Of a DNA stretch of 64,000 nt, positions 44,204 to 56,235 are shown piece after piece. The DNA is from Pyxicephalus adspersus (Eukaryota > Chordata > Amphibia > Anura > Pyxicephalidae), in assembly GCF_032062135.1 (NCBI RefSeq), contig NC_092862.1:61874071-61938070 (forward strand). The letters are read 5' to 3'. The notes below the pieces were generated by a model. The model saw only the letters and a list, made by a program, of their open reading frames with translations, had not been told where the DNA came from and searched no databases. Position numbers and translations under genes: made by a program. The first letter of the stretch is position 1; the number at the start of each line of letters is the position of its first letter.

Positions 44204-45547
44204 CCACCTGAGCGTTACACTGATTTCTAGATTTCTGTTCCAAAAGCGTCACAGGTTTTCATGAAATTTTTTTTTTTAAATTGTAGACCTGTAACTTACA
44301 GAAATATGTCCGAATAGGGTTCTAGTAGATATCATGAATATAAAAAATGTTTGAAACACACAATCATGTAAAAAAAAAAAAAAAACTTTTAATAAAATTA
44401 AAGGAAAAACACAAAAATCAGCTTAAACAAGAACACATAAATAAATGAAAAATACTGAAAATGCGATAATTCGGTATAATGTATAGTAATATATTTTTCT
44501 AAAACACCTCCCTAGTGTCCGTCACATACCTATAGACAAAACCACATAAATATATTTTCTATTATTTTGTATTGGATTGGATACAGGACTTTGTATTAAA
44601 CCCAATACAAAAAATTTGAATTTTCCGCTACGACCCTCATCGACGGGCGCACGCACGCGCATCATCAGGAATCGCCGAGGGACGCGTACGCAAATGCCGG
44701 GTATTCTAATTCTTTCCAAACTTCCATGCAAAAAGTGTTACATTTTTTGCATGGAAATTTATTTTGGATTGTAGGCTCTAATTCACCGAATTACCGCATA
44801 ACTCACCAAAATATGTCCAAAATTTTATAAATTTAATAATTAAATTTTTTTTTTATAAAACATAAAAAAAACATAAAAAAAAAAAATCTTTAAAAAAAAC
44901 TAAAAAAAGTTAAAAAAAAAAAAAAGTGTAAAATGTAATGTACAGTAGCTTATATAATATATATATAATACAATTATATATATATTATATAAGGATTTCT
45001 TTGTATTGAACTCAATACAGCTTTTTTGTATTGAGTTCAATACAAAGGAACTCTAAGCAAAATTTTGAATTTGCCGCCCCGCCTCCCTTCCGCGCCGACG
45101 CACGCAGCGACGTCACCGGGAAACCCCGGTGATCGTCTCTGCACTCGCCGGCTGAACACAGAAGACACAAGACGTGTCCGGAGGAGCGGAGGAAGAAGGT
45201 GAGTATTTTTTTTTTTTTTTTTGTCCAGCGATCGACGCTGGACAGTGACAGTGACAGGCACAGGGATAGGGACAGGGAGAGGAGGGAGAGGAAGCCGGCT
45301 GGCTTAGAAAAGAAAGCCAGCTGGCTTTCTCCTCTAAGCCGGCCGGCTTTTTCTTTTAAGGAGAGGGACACCCGACGCTGGAGGACGACGCTGGAACATG
45401 GACCCGACGCTGGAACACGGAACCGACGCTGGATTAGCACAGCGGGACCAGGTAAGTGGGGATTTTAGTGTAGGCGAAAAAATACGGGCTTAACCAAAAG
45501 AGCAAAAATATTTAGTGCGAGAAATTACGGGCTTAGCGGTTAGGGGG
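44204..45547. mobile_element. Non-autonomous piggyBac element with intact TTAA sites
   Basis: Flanked by TTAA at 44200-44203 and 45548-45551. The left end is CCACCTGAGCGTTAC; the reverse complement of the right end is CCCCCTAACCGCTAAG. Subterminal sequence (gtattctaattctttcc, ttttgcatggaaattt, ggattgtaggctctaattc) parallels 9625-9720 of the autonomous copy, so both belong to one lineage. Internally the stretch with aatttgaattttccgc and gacgggcgcacgcacgcg (44610-44660) is repeated in diverged form at 45050-45110, indicating a nested or duplicated left half. The right part has a hairpin (agccggctggcttag and its complement, 45290-45350) and four gacgctgga repeats (45365-45435). The open frames inside are spurious. 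Confidence 0.8.
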
Positions 45548-45860
45548 TTAATGTTACCCAGACAAAGTCAGTATGGAGAATGCCCTAGATTTTATTATAG
45601 CTGTATCTTGAAGTGTTAAAAATGTTTCATGTCAGTGAGTTTTGTACTTAAATTATAGGCAAAGACAATGTTAAATGTTATATAATCCTTGAATTTATTT
45701 CTATACAGTATTGTAGAAATGACATACTTGGGTGCATGCAATATTTGTCATCATTGTATGGAATCTCTTGAATTTAAATACCATTTAATAGCAAGCCTAG
45801 AATAATATTTAACGGAATGGGCCAGTAAGTATGGACAAAGTATGGGCAAATGAAACAATG
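45548..45860. other. Non-coding DNA
   Basis: Short unique-looking spacer between the piggyBac-type element and the next TIR-family copy. Nothing identified. Confidence 0.5.
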
Positions 45861-46083
45861 AACCCAATTTATTAAAGGTCTCCAAGACTGGAGAAGATAG
45901 ACTATCATAAGAGAGCCTGGGTGATCCAGCAAACTTGGGTTGGATTTCCTAATATAATCTCCTATTATATGTCAGCTGTTTTCAATCAAGGACAAGATCT
46001 ATTCTAGGTTTGCTTGATCATCCAGGTTCTCCCATGATAGCCTATCTGCTCCAGTCTTGGGGAGCTTTGATAAATCAGGCCCA
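45861..46083. repeat. 200 bp TIR family, copy 2
   Basis: Starts acccaatttattaaaggtct, ends agctttgataaatcaggccc. The interior carries gggtgatccagcaaacttgg and its partner tgcttgatcatccaggttct on the other arm. Confidence 0.85.
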
Positions 46084-46921
46084 TATAGTGTAAGTTACAT
46101 TAGCCTCCATGTTTGAGGATCTTTGATCTCGTAGAGCCTCATAGGCACCGATGAAGTTTCCTTAATCTCCTCTCCAGTGTCAGATTCAAAAATTTCCATA
46201 TTACCAATATTATTCTTATGCAAGCTCAAAAGTTTTGCTTTAAGATTATTAAGATGCAGAAAATCCATCTTTTATGGAAATAATTTTGATTGATCTATTG
46301 CAATTTGTATGATTCACATACATGTCTAATTTTCTCATTGACCGTCTTTATTTGCTTTTTAATGTAAATACAATATACATGCATATCTTCTGTAGATTAT
46401 TGTTATATCAAAATTTCCCAGATAGAGACAGCCGGGTGACTAGCATTTCACAAAGCAATAGCAGCTCCTTTACTGTTTTCACTTAGTAAAAGCTTCCTTT
46501 AGGGCAATACTAAAGTATACATGGGTATGTGGTATGATGACAATGTGTTTTTTTTTTGTTGTAAGTTTGTGCAATTCTTACTGTTACTAAAATTAGACCA
46601 AGAATGAAGCATTCCCTTCGGTAAAGTTGTTTTACATCAATATACATATCAATCGCCTCCTAAGCTGATTAGTGCATACTTTTTAAAGTAAATTCTGGGG
46701 CACTACAATGGTCAATTTTAACACTATGAAGAAACAACATAACCATATAATGACTAACACAAATGTAATACAGTAAAACATGTGAATATTTGTCAAAGTC
46801 AAGGTACTTGAATAAGTCTACTGGACTTATTCTTGTAGTGTTTATCATGTTTTGTGTCTTTTGAGGTCACCTCTTCAGTTCAGGGAAATACCGCAATGTT
46901 TATATCTAGCTTATATTCCTA
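46084..46921. other. Non-coding DNA
   Basis: No recognisable gene or element. Confidence 0.45.
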
Positions 46922-47347
46922 AAGCTACGTACACACTTCCAATTATTATCGTTGGTAAACGAACGACGAACGATCCTGCACGATATCTGCGAACGATCGT
47001 ATAGCACCAATCCTGTACATACAGATAACGACACGATCGTTCGCAGATATTGTACACACGATAGATGCAATCGTTTGAACGATACAGGAAGTGACGTGCA
47101 CCACAGGAAGTGAGCGAACATTCGTTCACCACGCATGCTCAGACCATGGACGATCAATGAACGACCGTACACACGATAGATGGTCAACGATTGTCGTCCA
47201 ATCCGATCCGCCGGTTCGGTCGTTCATTTCCAACGACTATCCTCGTTCGTCGGCGTCGTTGGTTACTTTTTTTACGAACGATTTTTGCCCAATTGATCGT
47301 TCGTCGTTCATTTCCAACGATAAAAATTGGAAGTGTGTACGCAGCTT
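46922..47347. mobile_element. MITE with 54 bp terminal inverted repeats
   Basis: The left arm aagctacgtacacacttcca continues attattatcgttgg. The right arm, reverse complemented, reads aagctgcgtacacacttcca then atttttatcgttgg. Similarity extends to about 54 bp through gaacgacgaacgatc. The interior is packed with acgatcgt and gttcgtcg words, and both strands show several spurious open frames because of this. Total 426 bp. The target duplication is unclear (flanks ttccta and attact), so the superfamily cannot be fixed. Confidence 0.8.
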
Positions 47348-47751
47348 ATTACTTCCATAGAGTGCCCCTGTGGAGGTAGTCATCTTGTTCAAGAAGCTTC
47401 CCCATTTTGCTTTGCTTCCCCATGTAACAGCTACCCCCTTGATGACAGCAGCAGGGGAGGTTCAAAAAGCTCTGACTTGCAGAAAAAAAATAAACATTTA
47501 CTGGGAGCTGCATTTATTTCCTCAGGTACAGCTTTTTCTCCAGCAATGAGAACAGAAAGCATTCACACGCCTAAATAAATCAATATAACATCTTTATGTA
47601 CTATATACACAACAGTTAATTTGTCAGTATAATTTACAGCCAAAATGAAGATTTTAAATTGCTCCAAATAATAAAACTTGATATTTAAAGCTGCTATATA
47701 AATCAACGTAAATATTTGCTTTTTTAATTTAAGATCCACTTCATAGCAGGC
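47348..47751. other. Non-coding DNA
   Basis: Spacer with no recognisable element. Confidence 0.45.
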
Positions 47752-47885
47752 TTTTAAGCAGAGCTAAACTAAAGTTCCACATTGAAAATTAGCGATCAGG
47801 CAGGTCTATATTGCAGAAAGTAACAGGCGATGTGCCTGCTGCAATAAAACATACTTACCTGCCTGTGATCACTTTCTTCTTGAAT
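47752..47885 (+). repeat. Dispersed repeat, 'GCAGAACTAAAC' family, copy 2
   Basis: Begins ttttaagcagagctaaacta and includes gatcaggcaggt, repeated as the inverted acctgcctgtgatc at the right, with tgcaataaaacatacttacc between. Related to the minus-strand copy at 27110. Confidence 0.55.
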
Positions 47886-50800
47886 AAAAAAACTAAATTA
47901 AAGTATTTAAAAAATTTAGTTAAATTGTTTACTAAACTCTTTACAATAAACAACTGGAAATAGGATCCTAATGCAATTAGGTCAGGTTCACACCTGCCGC
48001 TTGAATGGTCGATTTTGTGCAGCTCCCTGCAGCACCTTGCCAGCCGCAGGAGGACTCGCAGGACAGTGCTGGTTCAAAAATAACTAGCATCTGCATATTT
48101 AACAGCTGACGACAGTGAGTGATCATAGTAAACATAGTTGCAGTTCACCTGAAGTAAGAAATTAATATTCTTTCTGTGATTTTCTATATAATTGTAAATC
48201 CTAAAATGTAAATCTTAAAACATGGTAATAGGTAGTGATTACATTCCATCCTTTTGTTCTGTTCCCACTCCTGGAATTTCTAGCCCTAGATTATAATCAA
48301 GTGCAATACTAAAGCATTGTGAGTGATTTTTTTTTTATTTTCCATGTATTTGGAAAGCAAAGTCTATACAAAACAATGAATTACGGAAGAGCCAAACAAA
48401 GAATAATAGTACTGTACGCCAACTTTCATCTAACACTAAAAGCCTATGTTAGTTCATAGACATTAACTATCACTTCATAATGACATTATCCTTCCTGCTG
48501 ATGGGAAATACAGTTCATTTTACAGACCTGACAATAAAAAATAATATGGTCAAAATGCCAACAAAAGCTTTCTTGGGTACATTCTTTTCATCTTCTAAAG
48601 GAAAACACAGACTGATAAAGTGTATCTGTATTCAAATACTTAAACACGTCTCTGTAATGTAAAAAATCACAATGCTTTCTGTATGTCCTGCATTTATTAA
48701 AATCATACTGTCAATCAACCTAATACAAATCATACATTGCTGTAAAAACAGAAGAAGAGGGGCCTTTTTTTTAATTAAAAAAAAACGAAACACATTTTTT
48801 ACTGTATATAGAAGAGTGATCTACCCTTTTATTTAAAGTAAAAATTGTGGTGATAGGTTTGCTTCAATCAGTAAAGTACAACATTGTGTACAGTATTAGC
48901 TGCAGTCAGTTAAATATACTGTATGTCTGATATGTGATCATTGTTTCTATTTGTTTCCAATATTTACAGGTTAAGAAAATAAGATATTTTAGGTAAATAG
49001 ATCTTGCTAATAATAGTTAATTATTTGTGGCTGCAACTTGTCTTGATTTGTTTTATTCCTATGTCAATTAATTACAGGTTACAGTTACTTGGAAATCAAT
49101 ACATGGCAAGTCCTGGCAGTTCAGCTTGGCCCCACCTAGGGTTTCAGTATGATAAACAGAACACAGACTGAGAGATTGAGAGATGGACTGTTAAAACTGG
49201 CACAGGTACATTTATAAAAATATCTTGGCATGAACGCAGATCTGGTATTTGCAGATTTTGTAACTGCTAATTTACGTGATTTTATTAGAAACAATAAGTA
49301 GCAGAGTTTTTCTACGTGTGATATGTGTAACAGTGGTGGTATTTATCCTCACTGTAGGTGGAACTCTGACAGGTCCAAGGCATCTAAATAGAATAGACTT
49401 GTGAGGGAATTCCATTGTACATTTCACCTGGCGTACCAATGAGATATTATAGCTTTTTTATAGCTTGTGTTATGTTTATATTCACTGTGTTGGGTGGTAG
49501 GGATTCTCCTAAACTGTACCATGACTGTGTGTACATTGTATACTGGTTCCATGTTACATGGCCACAATAGCTGCATGGATCTTGACAGTTTTAGCTGTTC
49601 TCAATAGCCTATTAAACATTACAATAACCTGGTAACTTAGGGATTCCACAGAGGCAAAGTAAAGGTATGTAGCCAATTAATTAACAAACACCTTTACCTT
49701 GACTCTGTGATGTCCCATTGCAGGCATCAAGTCTACGAGCAGAATACGACCATATCTCAGGAATGGGACATGCTAAGTAAGGGTATGTAGCTATCAAGTT
49801 TCAGAGAACAACGTGTAAATACATTTAACTAAAGAAGAAACATAGAGTTTTGCTACACTTTAAAGAGAATAGAAATAATTGTTTAATGATTTAGTTTTTT
49901 TATTGAATTTTTAACTGTTTGAAACCTGGTACCAAATAGACCTTGACTCTTGAAGACCAGTGCTCAAATGATGGCTTTTACTATTGTTTTGGAGATAGTA
50001 GAGCAATGTAATCTATGACTGTAAATTATTACAGCAGCTAACATAAAATATCTGTTGTCTTTGTTTACTAGTAAGCAGAATTATTTGTAATGATTCTCCT
50101 CCCAGAAGGATTGTTTCATTTTCTGCTTATGTAATGTCATGTCATCTGGCCTTGAGCAGGCCAACATAGAAAAACAGAAATTCCTATTTTGACTGTGTTT
50201 TATCAAATGTAAGTTCACCTATTGTTTATGGTGTGCTCAAAAATGACACTGATGGGTTTTCACTCATCAAACAGTACTAATATTTGGTCAGAAATCTTCA
50301 ACTGTCCCCAATATGCTTACAGCTGTGTTCTGACTTACATTAATTCATTTTTTCTGCTTTTGGATTTATGCCGTAACTATGACTTTGGGGAGTATTTGAT
50401 GACTAACGAAATGACACAAAATGTGTGTTCAGTGGATTGTTGCAGAAGTTGCACATCTGTAAGTTATTATTTCATTGTTCTTCATATGACAGCCATTGAG
50501 CCGGGCCGTATGTGAGATCTGACATCATAACCTCCTTAGACCAAGTTTAGAGTTGTGCAAAGTGTACACAGCTGTGTAATCAGTACATATTTCTTCTACC
50601 AATAAACATAAACTTAAATTCATTTGTATTCATTAAGTGTTGGTACTAGCAAACATGCACAACTTTTTGGCATTAGCCCCATGCTTGGCTGTTGGCTGTA
50701 TGAAAACATTTGCAATTAATCCTTAATTAAGCAAAGACATCATATTGCCTGATGCATCATCCAAACTAAATCACACCAATTATTGTGGTGGGTTGGCTGT

Positions 50801-52463
50801 ATTTTATCTCTGTGTATGAGTCTCATCAGGTTTTAATAATTAAAGCAATTTTATTTCTTTATTTTTTGTCGACTTTCGCTCAGACACTGGTATATTAAAC
50901 CTCATACCTAGTAAAGATTATTAAAAAATAAGATGCTTCAAGTGTTCTAATATGAAATTATATGTAATGATATTTTGACAGATCACACACCATGCTGATC
51001 ATCGTCTAGTTGGTCCGATACTAACTACAACAGATAACAAGAGTACATTGCACAATTTACACCTTATTTATATATTTGCCATTTTCCTTCATCTTGCTCT
51101 ATTTTTAAATGATACAGAATGACTGATTAGGGTATTCTTTTTGATGATTTAAGTTGGCTTTGGAGTAAAAGTGTTTACATATCCAGGGTATAAATATTTT
51201 GTGCCCATCAGCCTGCCTATAGCAAGGGTAATGCAAAAGTTATTGTATTATAAGAAATAATGTAGTACAGTAATGAAATACTGAATCTGTCACAATCCTG
51301 GAGAGTTCAATTGTTGCTGACCAAATGAGGCTTTGGAGATGAAAGGTTTCCCAAAGTTTTGCCAGGGAAAGTGGATATTAGAATGTCATTTCAGCTACCC
51401 ATACCTTTAATTCTACTAAATGTTTTGGCATATGACTTTCAAGGAAAGCCTTGTAATGATTGTTTATTGATCACATTTAAATTACCCATATATGTGGTTT
51501 TATTTAAAGATAATGGGTTTGTCTGTGTGTGGGGATGGCAACAAAGGTCCTATCTTCCTGGCAATGGTTGTAAATCATAGTGTATAATTTATACGAGAGA
51601 GACCTGGTATATGGGGTGATGACCAGAAAGAAGCTTGAACATGTAATGTGAATGGCATCTGCTAAATACAGATGTCCCAGTGGTTCACCTGTTTGAAGTA
51701 GCCAGAAAATCGCCCTTTAGGGTGGATTGTATATGCAGAACCTAGTATTGTTTTAAGCATTTCATTGAAGGTAAAATTAAACTGCACACAAACACCTAAA
51801 AAAACAGTTTCAAAAATACATTGACAAAACTATCCATTGAGGCCTGAGATTTACTTCCTTCGGACAGCACTGTTAGATGTGAATTTTCTCCCCTGCAATT
51901 AGAGAACACGGCTAGGTCTTCTCACTGTCGCCAGCCTGTGATTGGACATTGAAAGAGCAGCAGTAAGAAAAAGTAATCTATTCATTTATTCTATTTGCAA
52001 GCAAACCTTGTCAGGGACATCTCAAAGTACTGCCACTTTTTCTTTTTCTCTTTTTCCTAAGCTGAGTGATGGAGTATTTTGACAAATGGATGAAATAAGG
52101 TAAAATATAAGTAATATGTTGCATTTCAAATATGTTTTGTATGTTTTTCAAATACCAAGTTGTAATCATTGGCATTTTTTTAATTATCTGTCTGTAATAG
52201 TGAAAATAGATTCCTTTAAAGAATGTTGGATGGCTTTTCACATCAACATAACAATCAAAGCTATTAATGAAGTGAGTTGCATATGCCAATCAGTTTTCAG
52301 GACTTGGCAAGTGTATTTACCTTCAACGTGTGCAAAGCGTGCCCAGATGCCTGGGAACCTGGCCATGTTTTTTATAATCACTTTATGTCTTGGTGAATTG
52401 CAATATTAGACTTTGAAACAGGTCACTCAAATATCTGGAATACCTGCAGTGTACATGGACATT
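47886..52463. other. Long non-coding stretch
   Basis: No exon or complete element recognised. A GC-richer patch at 47980-48075 (cacctgccgcttgaatggtc to aggaggactcgcagg) and another at 51890-51965 (gccagcctgtgattggacat) look like old MITE pieces. The rest is AT-rich and could include intronic or regulatory DNA of an unseen gene. Confidence 0.4.
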
Positions 52464-52646
52464 AAGGTCCTGATTTATTAAAATTCTCCAAGGCAGGGGA
52501 GAATACACCTTTATCAGTGAAGCTGGGTGATCCAGAAAACCTGGAATAGATCTGGTCCAGGATTGAAAACATTTGCTAACAAATAACTAATGACTGATCA
52601 AAGTGTCTCCTCTCCAGCCTTGGAGAACTTTAATAAATCAGGGCCA
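52464..52646. repeat. 200 bp TIR family, copy 3
   Basis: Begins aggtcctgatttattaaaat and ends ctttaataaatcagggcca. Arms carry gggtgatccagaaaacctgg and ctccagccttggagaacttt. It is separated from copy 4 by only one or two bases. Confidence 0.85.
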
Positions 52647-52647
52647 G

Positions 52648-52866
52648 AGAGCTTGATTTATTAAAGCTCTCCAATGCTGGAGAGCATACACTTTCAACAG
52701 TGAAACTGGGTGATCCAGCAAACCTGGAATGGATTTCTTCAAAGTCATTTGCTAGCGAATGTTATGAATCCTGAACCAGATCCATTCCAGTTTTGCTGGA
52801 TCACCCAGCTTCACTGATTAAAGTGTACCTTCTCCAGCATTGGAGAGTTTTAATAAACCAGGCCAT
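52648..52866. repeat. 200 bp TIR family, copy 4
   Basis: Begins agagcttgatttattaaagc and ends gttttaataaaccaggcca. Nearly complete palindrome with gggtgatccagcaaacctgg on one arm and ttttgctggatcacccagct on the other. Head-to-tail with copy 3. Confidence 0.87.
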
Positions 52867-55269
52867 ACAGATTTCAGCCATGTGGAAATGTTTACACACA
52901 CCAAAAATGTATTGACTTTTTTAACGCACTTACTATTGTACTGAATATACTTTGTACTACTGTGGAAAAAACAGCTCTATCTTTATCAGGCCACAGCACA
53001 TTTTGTTGGTGTGAATTTACATCTCTACAGTGCAGTGTATCAAATTTTTAAAGACGTTTAGGCTGTTCACTTAGCAAAGTGAATTATCACCGACTTCGGC
53101 CATCCAACATGTGTAAGCATCATCAAGTTTTTTTTAGATTTCTTTCCTGGGATTAAGTATTTGAAAAGTGAACTTTAACCACATTGACCTTAAATGTAGA
53201 AAGATAGATCACTTTGCTACATGGAAAAAACCTAAATGCCTTTGGTACATCAACCCCTTTGTTCTGGAAGGCCTAATCATTGCTAATATGTTCTATGACA
53301 ACATTTTGGTCTTGATTCAATGTTCTTTTAGCATGGAAAATGCTGTTTACTGGCACATTCTCAATGCAGGTAGAATTCATGCAATCTCTTTCTGATTTTA
53401 GGTGCATGACACCAATGTATTTTTTTTGTATTATGTTGTCCTTGTCCAAAAAAACACACACTTTCTCATTCAAATGTTTTTTTTATTCTATTACATTGCA
53501 TTTATGTATAGATATTCATCCCCATTCATGTTTGCCTGTTCCTTTTCTAGACAAAGTTCTGATGTGAATCAGGACATGTTGCTGTTGTACTTTTCTCACA
53601 TTAGGTAATATATAATATCAAAATGTCTGAGCAGGTTGCCAGTCGGGTGTGTTGTATCAAAGCAGCTCTGTACCGCATCAGCAGTCCTCTACTTAAAAGT
53701 GGACACTACAGGTCTGGCATTTTTACCTGATCTGAGTTCTGTCAATTTCTATCACATGAGTCTACTGTGGAATATATATACCAAAAAGAATAAATTAGGA
53801 ACATTCTTGCACCGTTTTATATAGGAACCCTTTTATTGTACTTAAAATCAGTGGATCCTGGTTAGCTTTGTAAAGATTGATACATAAATAAAGCACAGCA
53901 TTTTGGATTAGCTAGGTTTTCGTGATTAGAGAGTATTCATCCTGGGAGTGGTGAGCACAGTCATTTAATGGCGAAAGCACGCCTGAATGCCAGAACACTT
54001 ACCTGTTCTACTAAGCTCACTGCCTGACTTTAAGCAGAACTAAACCAAAAAAAAAAAAAAACATAAAGTTACCAGGAGGTATAGAGTTTTGGCAGAAGAG
54101 ACATGCAAAATTTTTTCTACTTAAAAAAAAAATCTCCTTCAGTGCCTTTTTGATTTTTGCCTACACTGTGCAGTGCATTACTGTTCATCCAAAGGCCAAG
54201 GAGGAAAGCTATGAACCTGGAAGTCTGCCATGGAGTCCATAGCAAAGATGGCAGTTCCAGGGCATGCAGTGGTCCCTGGACCTGTCAGTGCTGTTGGGCA
54301 TCTGCAAAAATGTAAATGTGTGCCATAATCAGCAGGTATGTTGTGCATTTAGTTATAGTTTAGGACCACTGCTCCATTGGTTGGATATCCTAGAAGCTTC
54401 ATAGCTTAAGAAACTAATTCAGCTAAAACTCTATAGATTGTATCTGACACTTATTCATTAATATTACATTGTTTTATACACAGTGGTAATGCTTAGTAAC
54501 CTTGAACTTCGGCTTTAATTCTAATTTCTGAAAGGCTGGAAATTGAATCACTACAAACAAGAGCTTTTTATATCTGATAAAATTGTGTGGCTTTAGGGTT
54601 TTTGATAAAGGATAAATGTGCAAAGGTTCTAAAAATAGCTTCTCTGATAAGAATTTATTTTGAATATGAATTTAGCTGCAGTTATCTTTCTTCAATATTT
54701 GGACAGAGTTTGAGACACATTAATCACTCGATGTGCACACTAATGCTTTCACATCAAGATATACAACAACTTGGGTGTGCCTTTTAGAAATAAATCCTGC
54801 TTCCATTACAGTTTATCAATTTAGTAATCATTTAATGGAAAATGTTCATTGTAGTACAGTGTAGGCCCAGTTTTGTATTTTCTTACTAAATTAAATAAAT
54901 ACATAAAAATAAATAAAATTTGAAGTGCAATTACCTAAAAAAATCATACATTTTAATTACACTTTTAGAGAGAATGATTAAATGCTTTTATTTTTATATA
55001 AGGTGAAATTAGTTACTATTATTTGACAGAATAAAAAACAGTAAATTATTGGTTTTGTGCCTGACATGTAATTCCCAGAAGTGATACATATTATGCAAAT
55101 ATATATGCATTTACATTTTGTAATGAATAATATTTACATAATTTTATGGAATAGATGCCAAAAGTATGTTGTGGTGACCTTTGCACAGATTTGGTGAATT
55201 TGACATTTCCTAACACATTTTTACATTAGTAGACATAGTGGCATTTAGCCTTTTACAAACCTTTCCATC
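52867..55269. other. Non-coding DNA
   Basis: No exon recognised. At 54025-54350 a third sequence starts taagcagaactaaacc, related to the repeat at 47752 in its first word only, followed by an A-run and an unidentified GC-richer stretch. An (AAAT)n tract closes the region at about 55271-55290. Confidence 0.4.
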
Positions 55270-55290
55270 TAAATAAATAAATAAATAAAA

Positions 55291-56235
55291 TGAAGTGCAG
55301 GTCTGCTCCCCTGATTGCTCCTGCAGCCCCAGCGTAACTGTAGTATGTGTTCTTGGATAGAGATTCTCTATCCAAGAAAACAGTGTTCTTAGATAGAGAA
55401 TTTCTATCCAAGAACACATACAGAACAGCAGTTCATCTGCAGTCACAGCTAATTGGAAGCACTCGCGTGCCTCCTCCAATCAGCTATGACTGCAAAGTTC
55501 CCACAGTCAGGAGACTGTACTTATCTGCCAGGTGACTGTGGGAACTGAACTGCAGTTTCTCCATTGAGAGTTCATCTGCAGTTCAGTTCCCACGGTCACC
55601 AGGCTCATAAGTACAGGTGAGACTTCATCTGCAGTCACAGCTGACTGGAAGCACTCCCGTGCTTCCTATCAGCTGTGACCGCAAGTTCCCACTCTCCCTG
55701 GGCTGTACTTATTAATGATAAGTACAGCCCGGAGACCGTGGGATATAAACTCAGATGAACTCTCAATGGAGAAACTCCATTGAGAGTTCATCAGCTGGTA
55801 ATTAACCTCTAGTGCCCTGGAATCGCAGTGGATTTTCAGGGATGCAATCATTCTTGCATCCCTGGGAATCCTCCTGTTTGCGATCCCTGGGCACTAGAGG
55901 TTAATTAACCTCTAGTGCCCCGGGATTGCAGTGGATTCTCAGAGCTGGAATCATTCTTACATCCCTGGGAATCCTCCTGTTTGCGGTCCCCGGGCACTAG
56001 AGGTTAATTAACCTCTAGTGCCTGGAGATTGCAGTGGAACTGCAGATGAACTCTCAATGGAATTTCTTCATTGAGAGTTCATCTGCTGTCACAGGTGATT
56101 GAAAGCCCTTGTGTGCCTCCTATCAGCTGTGACTGATCAATGATAACTGAACTCAGATAGGATAATGGGAACTGAACTCAGATGAACTCTCAATAGAGAA
56201 ACTCCATTAAGAGTTCATCTGGAGTTCTCTTTTTT
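55291..56235. repeat. Foldback cluster of nested hairpins
   Basis: At least seven near-perfect inverted repeats lie end to end. An outer palindrome at 55345-55420 contains two ttcttggatagagat / atctctatccaagaa hairpins. Next come gggctgtacttattaatgat plus its complement (55700-55730) and tgaactctcaatggagaaac plus its complement (55756-55790). The actctcaatgga/tccattgagagt pair recurs at 55555-55580, 56048-56080 and 56183-56220. The words cagctgtgactg and gttcatctgcagttc are reused throughout in both orientations. It contains the TTAA-bounded units at 55806-56037. It looks like repeated self-insertion or duplication of a palindromic element. Confidence 0.85.
55806..56037. mobile_element. Tandem 95 bp TTAA-bounded palindromic units
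   Basis: Unit 1 (55806-55900) and unit 2 (55909-56003) are each exactly 95 bp, start CCTCTAGTGCCC and end GGGCACTAGAGG. They are separated by TTAATTAA, so each is flanked by its own TTAA. Each is almost a full palindrome centred on a tgcaatcattcttgca-type core. A third unit begins at 56012 and is cut off after about 26 bp. TTAA flanks fit piggyBac targeting, but the TIR differs from the other two piggyBac-type elements here. Confidence 0.8.

Noticed and set aside
45012..45468. Open frames on both strands, up to 142 codons
   Set aside because: They lie inside a non-autonomous piggyBac element in GC-rich hairpin sequence and show no domain.
46906..47379. Several overlapping open frames rich in Arg and Ser
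   Set aside because: They are translations of the MITE interior and its inverted arms.
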